DNA from: Candidatus Sumerlaeota bacterium
GTDB taxonomy: Bacteria; Sumerlaeota; Sumerlaeia; Sumerlaeales; Sumerlaeaceae
Length of the DNA: 64,000 nucleotides
Direction: 5' to 3'
Assembly: GCA_026398535.1 (NCBI GenBank)
Contig: JAPLSQ010000012.1
Span: forward strand, 29,393-93,392
Part shown: one piece after another, positions 8,930 to 16,525 of the stretch
How positions within the stretch are numbered: the stretch's first letter is position 1
Layout: the number at the start of each line of letters is the position of its first letter
The notes under the pieces: model-generated
Seen by the model: only the letters and a program-made list of their open reading frames with translations
What the model was told of the DNA's origin: nothing
Database searches by the model: none
Program-made: the position numbers and the translations under genes

Positions 8930-10045
8930 ATGATAAAATGGTTGATGATGCGTTTATCGAAGATTGTGTTGGCTGTGCTGATAGTGGTTAATCTTTCGGT
9001 TGCCGCGAGCGGGATGGAGGATGTGCGTGTGGCGCCGGATGGGCGGGGATTTGTTCTTGCTGAATCGGGAGCTGCGTTCGTGCCGTATGGGAACAATTTC
9101 AGCGTTGTCGGCCCGCTGCTCGATGATGACTGGAACACGACATGGCCGGAAGTGGAGGCCGGCTTCCGCGACATGAAGGATCTTGGCGCCAACGTGGCGC
9201 GGGCGCACTTGCAGTTTGGCAAATTCATGAGCGCCGCCGGCACGCCGAATACCGCGGCGCTCGAGTGGCTGGGGCATCTGCTGGGAACGGCGGAAAAAGC
9301 GGGCATGTATCTGGATATCACGGGTCTGGGCTGTTACCGGCCCGCTGATGTTCCCCCCTGGTATGACAGCCTCGATGAGGCGGCGCGATGGAAGACACAG
9401 GCGCGGTTCTGGGAGGCGGTCGCCTCGCGGTGCGCCGCCAGCCCCGCCGTGTTCTGCTATGATCTGATGAATGAGCCGGTGTCGCCCGGCGGCAAGAGGA
9501 AGCCGCGCGCGTGGTATTCCGGCGAATTGCTTGGCGGTTTTGATTTTGTGCAGTACATATCCCTTGACCAGGCGGGACGGCCCCGCGACGAGATCGCGCG
9601 CGCGTGGATTCGCCAGCTTGTTTCGGCCATACGCAGGCACGATCAGCGGCATCTGATCACCGTCGGGCTGCTGCCTTCCATGCCGGTCCACTGTCACATG
9701 TCGGGATTTACGCCGTCCACAATCGCACCTGAACTGGATTTTATCAGCGTGCACATCTATCCTGAAAGGGGAAAAGTGGACGAAGCGATCACGGTGTTGA
9801 AAGATTTCGTGACAAGCAAACCTCTGGTGATTGAGGAAACCTTTCCGATGAGCTGCGAGGCCGATGAGTTGGAGCAATTTATGATCCGGTCGCGCGGCAT
9901 CGCGGCGGGTTGGATGGGGCACTATTGGGGTAAAACGATCGCGGATCTGGAACGGATGCGCGCAACGGGCAAACTGACGATACCGGATGCCCTCATGCTG
10001 GATTGGCTGCGGTTGTTCAAGCGGTTCAAGGCATCGCACATGTAA
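8930..10045 (+). CDS. Secreted GH5-type (cellulase-superfamily) glycoside hydrolase
   Basis: I place the start at ATG 8930 (next ATG 8945) because a signal peptide follows (RLSKIVLAVLIVVNLSVAASG); an open frame reaches back to 8837 but adds nothing sensible. The mature part is a clan GH-A barrel. YDLMNEP carries the acid/base Glu, and PLVIEETFPMS carries the likely nucleophile Glu. PYGNNFSV near the N-terminus and DFISVHIYPERGK before the nucleophile also fit GH5 mannanase/glucanase-like proteins. At 371 residues it is a complete single-domain enzyme. There is no strong ribosome-binding site, so the exact start is uncertain. Confidence 0.83.
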   Translation: MIKWLMMRLSKIVLAVLIVVNLSVAASGMEDVRVAPDGRGFVLAESGAAFVPYGNNFSVVGPLLDDDWNTTWPEVEAGFRDMKDLGANVARAHLQFGKFMSAAGTPNTAALEWLGHLLGTAEKAGMYLDITGLGCYRPADVPPWYDSLDEAARWKTQARFWEAVASRCAASPAVFCYDLMNEPVSPGGKRKPRAWYSGELLGGFDFVQYISLDQAGRPRDEIARAWIRQLVSAIRRHDQRHLITVGLLPSMPVHCHMSGFTPSTIAPELDFISVHIYPERGKVDEAITVLKDFVTSKPLVIEETFPMSCEADELEQFMIRSRGIAAGWMGHYWGKTIADLERMRATGKLTIPDALMLDWLRLFKRFKASHM

Positions 10046-10125
10046 TATATAATCATCGGACGATGTCCCGTGACGCTTTCGGTTTTATCTTGCCTTTCGG
10101 GGGCGATGCATCTGAATTCGCGGCA

Positions 10126-10824
10126 ATGGATGAGAAACTTATAGAAACAATCGTGGAACAGGTCATGAGCCGGCTGACCGCCGCGCGGGGAAGCGTTGCC
10201 GATGCTCCGTCCGAGACAGATCTTGTGACCGAGGACATCCGCGGCGGGCGCGTGCTCATCGGGGTGTCGAATCGCCACGCGCACCTTGCTCCCGAACATG
10301 TGGAAATCCTGTTCGGCAGGGGAGCGAAACTGACGGAGATGCGCCCGCTTCTGCAACCCGGGGAATATGCCTGCGATCAGACAATGACAATTGTCAGCCC
10401 GGCGGGCCGATGCCTTGGTCCCGTGCGCATTCTCGGCCCGGCGCGCAAGGTCTCGCAGGTCGAACTTTCGCTCAGCGACTGCTATTCGCTTGGATATAGA
10501 AAAATGCCGCCCGTTCGTTCCTCCGGCGACCATAGCGGCTCTTTCGGCATCACGCTTGTCGGTCCTGCCGGATCGGTTTCGCTTTCAAGCGGTGTCATCC
10601 GCGCGAACCGTCATATCCATCTGCACACAAGCCAGGCCGCGGCCATGGGACTCAAGGAGAACGGCAGCGCGGATGTGCGCATCAACGGCGACCGGCCGCT
10701 GATCCTGCTCGGATTTCAGGTGCGCACCAGCCCGAAGTTCCGCGCGGAAATTCATCTTGATACGGATGACGCGAACGCAGCCGGCGTGAGGTCTGGCGAT
10801 TACGCGCAAATCCTGCTGCGTTAA
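10126..10824 (+). CDS. pduL: Microcompartment phosphate propanoyltransferase
   Basis: This enzyme exchanges acyl-CoA for acyl phosphate inside bacterial microcompartments. Two zinc-binding HxH motifs are visible (SNRHAHLAP and RANRHIHLH), along with the PduL signature LLQPGEYACDQTMTIV and the domain-duplication pattern of the family. I prefer ATG 10126 (232 residues): the protein then begins MDEKLIETIVEQVMSRL, a short amphipathic helix plus linker like known encapsulation peptides. ATG 10063 and an in-frame start at 10003, overlapping the upstream gene, remain possible. It stands alone, with no shell or aldehyde-dehydrogenase gene next to it; other microcompartment genes lie 25 and 47 kb away. 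Confidence 0.9.
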   Translation: MDEKLIETIVEQVMSRLTAARGSVADAPSETDLVTEDIRGGRVLIGVSNRHAHLAPEHVEILFGRGAKLTEMRPLLQPGEYACDQTMTIVSPAGRCLGPVRILGPARKVSQVELSLSDCYSLGYRKMPPVRSSGDHSGSFGITLVGPAGSVSLSSGVIRANRHIHLHTSQAAAMGLKENGSADVRINGDRPLILLGFQVRTSPKFRAEIHLDTDDANAAGVRSGDYAQILLR

Positions 10825-10880
10825 GTTGCAATAGACACACTCAGCAAGAAGCGAAACACCATGGGCGTTCTGTTGATTGC

Positions 10881-10925
10881 AGAAGGAACACAAAGGGGCA
10901 CGGAGAACCACGGGGAATCGCGGAC
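10881..10925. repeat. Possible dispersed intergenic repeat (cacaaaggggcacgg type)
   Basis: A short stretch of the form GAACACAAAGGGGCACGGAG resembles purine-rich intergenic repeats common in environmental genomes. It lies in the 160-bp gap between pduL and the convergent ADP-ribosylglycohydrolase gene. There is no second full copy in the window, so this is a weak call. Confidence 0.3.
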
Positions 10926-10984
10926 ATCGTGCCATATTGCCATTTGTTAAGACATGCACACCGTGGCTTTGTCGGTGAGTTGAT

Positions 10985-12658
10985 TCACTTGTTGATGAGG
11001 ACAATTTCGGCCCAGTAGGCCTCATCCTTGCCTGTGCTGCCGGGACCTTGGGCGATTTCCAGCATGGTGTTTTTTCCCGCAAAGCGGTCAAGTGCGATGG
11101 TGATTTCCTTCCAGCCCGTGGGACACGTTGAGTTGTCGATGTTCGTAACGAGGAGCGCCCCGCCATTGGCTTTGATGCTCAACGGCCAACCGCCGGACAT
11201 ATTGCGGCTGACCACGAGCCTGAGGCTCGGTCTGGTGTGGCGGGCAAAACGAACCTGCCGCCGCCAGATGGCGGATGTGACGGAATCGGCGGGATACGTG
11301 CGGAAAGCCTTGCGTCCTTCCCAGTCTTTAAGTTCAGCGAATTGATCGAAATGATAGCGTGTGAGCTCCCAGCCGGGCGCGATGGATTTGAGCGCGTTGC
11401 TGATTTCAGAGGCAAAAGGCGGACAGCAGATGCGCGCGCGTTCGCGGGCGGAATACCGGCTGCGGGCAGCCGGGCCGGGCGCCCATGAGCGCTCCGCTCG
11501 GCCGGGTTCTGGCTTGGAGACGGGGATCACGAGAATCTTTTCTCCTGACGCGTCCTTTTCGATCCATCCGCCTGCGCGGCGCACGGATTGGCAGGCAAGT
11601 TTCTCGCAAACGGACACAAGCGATTCAAAATTGTATGCGGTGAAGGCGAAGGTGGTCTTGGTGTCAAGGGCGGAGGCAAACCTGGATGGCAGGGCGGAAA
11701 ACCCCATGCTTGTGAACAGCACGCCCGCCGCGTTCGACGGGTTGCAGTCGCTGTCGCGCCCGCAACGGATGGCGATGGTGATTGTCCGGTCGGGATCGCC
11801 TTTGCCATAAAGCAGTCCCATGATCACATAGGCGCCGTTGATTTTCACGTCGATGTCCGAACCATGATGGCAGGCATAACGGTTGTAGTTGGGATCCCTG
11901 GCGTACTTTGCCTCAACATGTTCCCATGTCTTGCGCCAGTCTTCGGGATTTTCGCGATGCCAGCGCAGGACGTCCCGCGCCATTTCGGCGTATTGGCTGC
12001 GGGCAGGGATGCATTTGAGTCCGGCTTCAACGATCTTCCCGGGATCTTTTTCAAAGAATGCCCCGGCAATCATTCCTCCGATGAAAACGCCGCCGTAGAC
12101 CCCGTCGCCGTAGTTCATGATGCGCCCGAACTTGTTTCCGAGTTCAATGACCTGGTTGGACAGTCCGGGCGAGATAAGGCCGGCGAAGTCGGCCTCGATC
12201 TGGTAGTCGATGTCGTCGGAATGGCGCGTGAATTTCGGATGGCCGGAATCTGGCGGCGCGATGCCCGACCGCAGGTTGTCGCGCCCGTAACGGTTGGCGT
12301 GCCACAATCCGTAGCTGCTGTTGGCGAAATCAATCCCCGCCCGGCGGCTTGAGACGTCCAGTCCATCGCGTTCGAGCGTGCGCAGAAATGTCATCTCGAC
12401 ATAGACATCGTCCTGCCTGAACTGGTTGACCATGTCCGGTTTCCACGCGGGCAGTTTGTCTTCAGGCATGATGGCCTTGCTGGTTCCAAATTCCGTTGGC
12501 GCGCCCCACCCGACGCCCGCCATCTGCCCGATCCATCCGCCTTTCATCTTGTCGGCATATTCGCGCAAGGGAAGCCGGCGAACCTTCGCGCCGGCGGAGA
12601 GGGGCAGGACGCAGAGCAACACGCAGACCGCGACGATATTGCGGGATGTTTGAATCAT
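10985..12658 (-). CDS. Exported ADP-ribosylglycohydrolase-family protein
   Basis: Starting at ATG 12658 gives a signal peptide (NIVAVCVLLCVLPLSAGA) and 557 residues; a longer frame reaching 13033 overlaps the SBP gene and has no support. The ADP-ribosyl-glycohydrolase fold is clear. GGWIGQMAGVGWG is near the start, RQDDVYVEMTFL and HGSDIDVKINGAY carry metal-ligand acids, and CGRDSDCNPSNAAG is the C-terminal DxD motif. The last ~170 residues form an extra beta-rich domain. Family members remove ADP-ribose or hydrolyse related N-glycosides. Export and a position as last gene of a sugar ABC operon (59 bp after the SBP gene) argue for an extracytoplasmic glycoside substrate over protein de-ADP-ribosylation, but this is inference. 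Confidence 0.82.
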   Translation of the reverse strand: MIQTSRNIVAVCVLLCVLPLSAGAKVRRLPLREYADKMKGGWIGQMAGVGWGAPTEFGTSKAIMPEDKLPAWKPDMVNQFRQDDVYVEMTFLRTLERDGLDVSSRRAGIDFANSSYGLWHANRYGRDNLRSGIAPPDSGHPKFTRHSDDIDYQIEADFAGLISPGLSNQVIELGNKFGRIMNYGDGVYGGVFIGGMIAGAFFEKDPGKIVEAGLKCIPARSQYAEMARDVLRWHRENPEDWRKTWEHVEAKYARDPNYNRYACHHGSDIDVKINGAYVIMGLLYGKGDPDRTITIAIRCGRDSDCNPSNAAGVLFTSMGFSALPSRFASALDTKTTFAFTAYNFESLVSVCEKLACQSVRRAGGWIEKDASGEKILVIPVSKPEPGRAERSWAPGPAARSRYSARERARICCPPFASEISNALKSIAPGWELTRYHFDQFAELKDWEGRKAFRTYPADSVTSAIWRRQVRFARHTRPSLRLVVSRNMSGGWPLSIKANGGALLVTNIDNSTCPTGWKEITIALDRFAGKNTMLEIAQGPGSTGKDEAYWAEIVLINK

Positions 12659-12717
12659 GTCAGTTCGGCGTTTCACAAATGACTCTGACGGCAAAGATTT
12701 GGCGTATTTGTGCCGCC

Positions 12718-14070
12718 TTATTTCCTCAGCACTTCGGCGACGGCTTCCGTGTAGGCATCCCTGGCTTCTTTCAAGGCTTGAGCTGGCGGGAGGGCGCCGC
12801 TGAGCGTCTGATCCTCGATCCGGTTGAGCAGGAACAGAAACTTGTTGTAGAGCGGGGTCTTGATTGAAATGGCATTGGGGCCGGATGCGAGCTCTTTGAC
12901 GAAGTTCCAGTATGGCGTCTGGAAAAGGGGATCGGCCTGAACGGTTTTCGTGGCGGCGAGAGCGGAGGGTTCTTTGCCTGTTTTGAAACCGAGTTGTCCC
13001 ACGGGCGAAGTGATATACTCGATGAAGTCCCATGCCTCGCGCTTATGGCGGCAGGCGCTTGGGATGACAAACATGCTGGCGTCGAGCAGCGTGCTGGAGG
13101 TGCGTCCGTCGGGCGGGGCGGGGATCGGGAACCATCCCCACTCAAAGCCGGGCGGCGCATAGATTTTGATGATTTCCGTGTACCAGTCGCCGACGATGGC
13201 CATGGCGATTTTGCCTGATATGAACGGATTGTTTGGTGAAAGAAGGTTGCCGAAAGTCGATGCGAAGGAGCGCTGCGCCTGGAATCCGTATTTGTCGACG
13301 TTGGATTTCATCCAGTTGACGCATTCGATCATGCGGGGGCTGTCGATGCCGGTTTGGCGTGTCTGCTGGTTCCAGAACTCAACATTGAACGCGTTGGCCC
13401 AATAAATGAGTCCGCCATAGGGGAATCCGAGCCGTTCGATGCCGTCCTCGCGGCGGCCGTTGCGGAACCTGGTGCAGGCCTCAGCCGCGCGGTCGAATTC
13501 CTCAAGAGTGCGCGGCGGGCGCTCGGGGTCCAGCCCCGATTCCCTGAAAACCTGTTTGTTGTAGGCGACGAAAATGGCGCTCACGGACATGCTTAAGGCG
13601 TATGTTTTGCCATTGTACCGGTAGCATTCCTGAATGGGCGGGGGATAGTCATCGAGGCGGCGGGTGGAACTTGCGATGAAATCGTCGAGGGGTGTGAGCG
13701 CGCCCCGCTCGGCATAATCGGGGATGTCCTCCACCCAGACCGACGAGCAGACGTCGGGCGTGTCGCCGCCGGCGAAGGCGATGCGCATTTTTTGATAACC
13801 CGCGCCCACATAAGTCGGTTTCACGAAAACGTTGGAATGAGCGCGGTTGTACTCATCGATGATTTTCTGGAGGGGTTTGAATTCCTTGCCCGCCCAGCCA
13901 TGCCAGTAGACGATCTCCGTGCGGCCATTCACCTGGTCTGAGCGCGGACCGGCCAGGAGATAAATGACGACGGCGGCAAGACAGAATGCGCCCAGCAACG
14001 CCGCGTTTGCCCGCGCGCGTGAGCGCGTCTCGGGCTGTCTCCGGTCGCTGTTGTCAGGCGGTTGTGTCAT
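12718..14070 (-). CDS. Sugar ABC transporter substrate-binding protein
   Basis: The start at 14070 overlaps the preceding permease stop by 4 bases (ATGA), giving 450 residues. An N-terminal hydrophobic segment (ALLGAFCLAAVVIYLLAG) acts as a signal or membrane anchor; I see no convincing lipobox. The rest is an extracellular solute-binding protein family 1 fold: TEIVYWHGWAGKEFKPLQKI, FAGGDTPDVCSSVWVEDIPDYA, NPFISGKIAMAIVGDWYTE and EAWDFIEYITSPVGQ. It would capture mono- or oligosaccharides for the two permeases upstream. No ATPase gene is in the window, so a shared MsmK-type ATPase is likely. Confidence 0.93.
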   Translation of the reverse strand: MTQPPDNSDRRQPETRSRARANAALLGAFCLAAVVIYLLAGPRSDQVNGRTEIVYWHGWAGKEFKPLQKIIDEYNRAHSNVFVKPTYVGAGYQKMRIAFAGGDTPDVCSSVWVEDIPDYAERGALTPLDDFIASSTRRLDDYPPPIQECYRYNGKTYALSMSVSAIFVAYNKQVFRESGLDPERPPRTLEEFDRAAEACTRFRNGRREDGIERLGFPYGGLIYWANAFNVEFWNQQTRQTGIDSPRMIECVNWMKSNVDKYGFQAQRSFASTFGNLLSPNNPFISGKIAMAIVGDWYTEIIKIYAPPGFEWGWFPIPAPPDGRTSSTLLDASMFVIPSACRHKREAWDFIEYITSPVGQLGFKTGKEPSALAATKTVQADPLFQTPYWNFVKELASGPNAISIKTPLYNKFLFLLNRIEDQTLSGALPPAQALKEARDAYTEAVAEVLRK

Positions 14071-14912
14071 GCCTTGAGCCCCGTCAGGCTGATGCCCTCG
14101 ATGAAGGTGCGCTGAAGGAAGAAGAACAGGGCGACGATGGGCAGTATCATGAGCGTGGAGCCAGCCATCAGCAGATGCCATTCGGCCGAGTGCTGCGCCA
14201 TGAACTGCTGCAGACCGAGCGACAGGGTATACATCCGGTCGTCGTTGAGATACATGAGGGGGCCCATGAAATCGTTCCAGCCGCCGGTGAAGCTGAAAAA
14301 CATGACCACGGCGAGGGCGGGTTTGGACAGGCGCAACATGATGCGCCAGAAGATGTCGAGGTGTGAGCAGCCGTCGATGCGCGCGGCGTCCACAAGGTCG
14401 CGAGGAATCGTGCGAAAAAATTGCATCAGCAGGAACACAAAGAACACGTTGGCAAAGAACGCCGGGATGACGAGAGGGCGGTAGCTGCCGATCCAGCCAA
14501 GTTGCTTGAAGATTATGAAAACCGGGATGGCGGTGACCTGGCCGGGCAGCATGATGGTCGAGAGCATGACAAGGAAGAAAAGGTTCGACCACCGCCAGCG
14601 CACCACGGCGAATCCGTAAGCCACGAGCGCGCTTGAGGCGACGGTGGCGAATGTTCCCGAAAGCGTCACGAACAGCGTGTTGATGGTGTAATCAATGAAG
14701 GGGAAGGCCTGTATGGCCTCCCTGTAGTTTGACCATTGGATCGGGTCGGGAATCCATCGCGGGGGAAACTCGAATATCTGCCGGGGCGGTTTGAGCGATG
14801 TGATAACGAGCCAGATGAAGGGAAGCGCGAACGCGGCGCTGAGCGCGAGCAGCACGGCGTGCGCGGCCAGCGAGCGTGTCAGTGAGATGGCGTTTGCCTT
14901 GGTCATGATCAT
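14067..14912 (-). CDS. Sugar ABC transporter permease (MalG type)
   Basis: This is a 281-residue inner-membrane permease with six predicted membrane spans. The start at ATG 14912 is supported by a 4-base ATGA overlap with the stop of the upstream permease; a longer frame reaches 14993. FIWLVITSLKPPRQIFEFPP is the typical MalG N-terminal region, and DLVDAARIDGCSHLDIFWRI is the EAA loop that contacts the ATPase. It ends in the usual FIEGISLTGLKA tail. It forms a heterodimer with the protein at 14909-15841. Four-base overlaps on both sides show translational coupling within the operon. Confidence 0.94.
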   Translation of the reverse strand: MIMTKANAISLTRSLAAHAVLLALSAAFALPFIWLVITSLKPPRQIFEFPPRWIPDPIQWSNYREAIQAFPFIDYTINTLFVTLSGTFATVASSALVAYGFAVVRWRWSNLFFLVMLSTIMLPGQVTAIPVFIIFKQLGWIGSYRPLVIPAFFANVFFVFLLMQFFRTIPRDLVDAARIDGCSHLDIFWRIMLRLSKPALAVVMFFSFTGGWNDFMGPLMYLNDDRMYTLSLGLQQFMAQHSAEWHLLMAGSTLMILPIVALFFFLQRTFIEGISLTGLKA

Positions 14913-15841
14913 GCTCCGTGGTAGTAGACCCTGCGGGCGCTGATGCGGAAGACGACGAGCGTCATGCCGAGGGTGATGAAGAAGAGTATCCATGCCTGCG
15001 CCGAGGCGTATCCCATCCTCCAGTGCGGGAAGGCGTTGTTGAACAGGCTGAGCGCGTAGAACAGCGTGGAGTCGTTCGGATTTCCGCTGCCGTCGGTCAT
15101 GACATAAACCTGCGTGAAGTATTGAAATCCGCCGATGAAACCCATGACGGCGTTATAGAAAATGACAGGGCTGAGCATGGGCAGGGTCACATGGCGCTGT
15201 TTCTGCCACCAGTTTGCGCCGTCAATGTCCGCGGCTTCGAAGAGCGTGCGGGGCACATCCTGCAGCGACGCAAGGAAGATCAGCATCGTTCCGCCCACGC
15301 ACCACAATCCCATGATGATCAGGGCTGGCTTGGCCCACAGCGGATCATTCATCCATCCCGGCACGGGCAGACGCAGCAGGCCAAGACCCGCCGATTGCAG
15401 CAGATCGTTGAAGCGCATGATAAACAGGTTCAGCAGACCGTGCTCGGGATTGAATATCCACAGCCAGAGAACGGACATCGCCACGACGGGAGTCAGGCAC
15501 GGCATATAGATGAGCGTCCTGTAGGCGGAGATTCCGCGGCGTTTCTGGTTGAGCAGCATGGCCAGCGCAAGACTGAACACAAGGCTTAACGGAACGCCGA
15601 GAAAGATGATATACAGAGTGTTCCACAGGCTTTTGTAAAACTGCCTGTCGCGGAAAATGCTGGCATAGTTTGCCAGCCCGATGAATTCAGGTGGCCTCAT
15701 GCCGTCATAGACGCAGAGACTCAGGTAGACGGAGCAACCAATGGGATAGGCGACAAAGATAAGAAATCCGGCCAGCCATGGAAGGATGAAGGCCATGCCG
15801 GTCAGGTATTCGTTGTCGATGCCTTGTCTGATGAGACGCAT
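14909..15841 (-). CDS. Sugar ABC transporter permease (MalF type)
   Basis: This 310-residue inner-membrane permease starts at ATG 15841. The first span (AFILPWLAGFLIFVAYPIG) and the EAA loop (LFEAADIDGANWWQKQRHVT) identify it as a MalF/UgpA-type carbohydrate permease. It is the first transporter gene of the minus-strand operon, 35 bp after the pseudopilin gene, and its stop overlaps the start of the partner permease. Substrate cannot be read from the sequence; nearby six-hairpin and ADP-ribosylglycohydrolase-like proteins suggest breakdown products of a polysaccharide. Confidence 0.93.
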   Translation of the reverse strand: MRLIRQGIDNEYLTGMAFILPWLAGFLIFVAYPIGCSVYLSLCVYDGMRPPEFIGLANYASIFRDRQFYKSLWNTLYIIFLGVPLSLVFSLALAMLLNQKRRGISAYRTLIYMPCLTPVVAMSVLWLWIFNPEHGLLNLFIMRFNDLLQSAGLGLLRLPVPGWMNDPLWAKPALIIMGLWCVGGTMLIFLASLQDVPRTLFEAADIDGANWWQKQRHVTLPMLSPVIFYNAVMGFIGGFQYFTQVYVMTDGSGNPNDSTLFYALSLFNNAFPHWRMGYASAQAWILFFITLGMTLVVFRISARRVYYHGA

Positions 15842-15876
15842 TGTTGATCAGAATCGGGCAGGATTATCTGGCATCA

Positions 15877-16410
15877 TCACGGACCGAAAGTAAAAACCTC
15901 CCCGCGGCTGATGGTGCCGTTGGTCGGGTCATAGGATGGATAATCGTAGTAGTCATAGAGCAGATTGGGTCCGGGCGTCCAGAGCATCCACTTGATCTGC
16001 TTCTGATAATGCGCGTTAACGGGATTGGCCCAGCCGGCGAAATAACTGGCCCAGTCGCCCTCGAATTTGTCGGGCAGGCGTGCCCAGTCATATTGAATGC
16101 CGTATATGAAGTAATCTTTTTTCGATGCCTTATAGATGTCGGGCGGAATGTTGCTGATGTAGGCTATGGGGGTTGAGATCACCCAATATCCGTAATACAT
16201 GTTTGAAACCACGGATGCGGGGGGATACTTGCCGTTGTCTGAGCAGTACGCTTCCACGGCGACCCGTATGCTGCGCATGTCAGCCTTGCCCCGCGAGATT
16301 TTGGCACGCGTTTGCGCCTCAAGAAAATTGGGCACGGCGATTGCCGCGAGGATGGCGATGATTGCCACAACGATCAGCAATTCGATCAGGGTGAAGGCGG
16401 TTCGTTTCAT
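15877..16410 (-). CDS. Pseudopilin-like protein (prepilin-type N-terminal methylation domain)
   Basis: This 177-residue product is the same length as the pseudopilin at 2197 and similar to it: FTLIELLIVVAIIAILAA, then NFLEAQTRAKISRGKADM. The residue before the cleavage site is Ala (RTA|FTLIE) where Gly is usual. The globular part is Tyr/Trp-rich and ends YDPTNGTISRGEVFTFGP, matching the tail of the 2197 protein. AGGAG lies 8 bases before the ATG. The gene lies 116 bp downstream of the EWSVY-ending surface protein, after a terminator-like hairpin, and 35 bp before the ABC permease, so it sits inside a carbohydrate operon. The likely role is a locus-dedicated pseudopilin of a type II-like secretion machine. 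Confidence 0.85.
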   Translation of the reverse strand: MKRTAFTLIELLIVVAIIAILAAIAVPNFLEAQTRAKISRGKADMRSIRVAVEAYCSDNGKYPPASVVSNMYYGYWVISTPIAYISNIPPDIYKASKKDYFIYGIQYDWARLPDKFEGDWASYFAGWANPVNAHYQKQIKWMLWTPGPNLLYDYYDYPSYDPTNGTISRGEVFTFGP

Positions 16411-16474
16411 TAAGATGCTCCTGTTGATTTGATGCGTGAGCGGCCCTTCGGATTTGCCGGCGGGCCCATAGTGG

Positions 16475-16515
16475 AAAAAATGGCGGGGAGCCGCCCGGTT
16501 GATGCGGCGGCTCCC
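16475..16515 (-). terminator. Rho-independent terminator or attenuator between surface-protein and pseudopilin genes
   Basis: On the minus strand a perfect 10-bp stem, GGGAGCCGCC (16515-16506) pairing with GGCGGCTCCC (16495-16486), closes a 10-nt loop and is followed after 5 nt by six T. It sits between the EWSVY gene and the pseudopilin gene, which read the same way with the transporter genes after them. It would set a higher transcript level for the surface protein than for the downstream genes. Confidence 0.8.
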
Positions 16516-16525
16516 TGCCTGTGAA

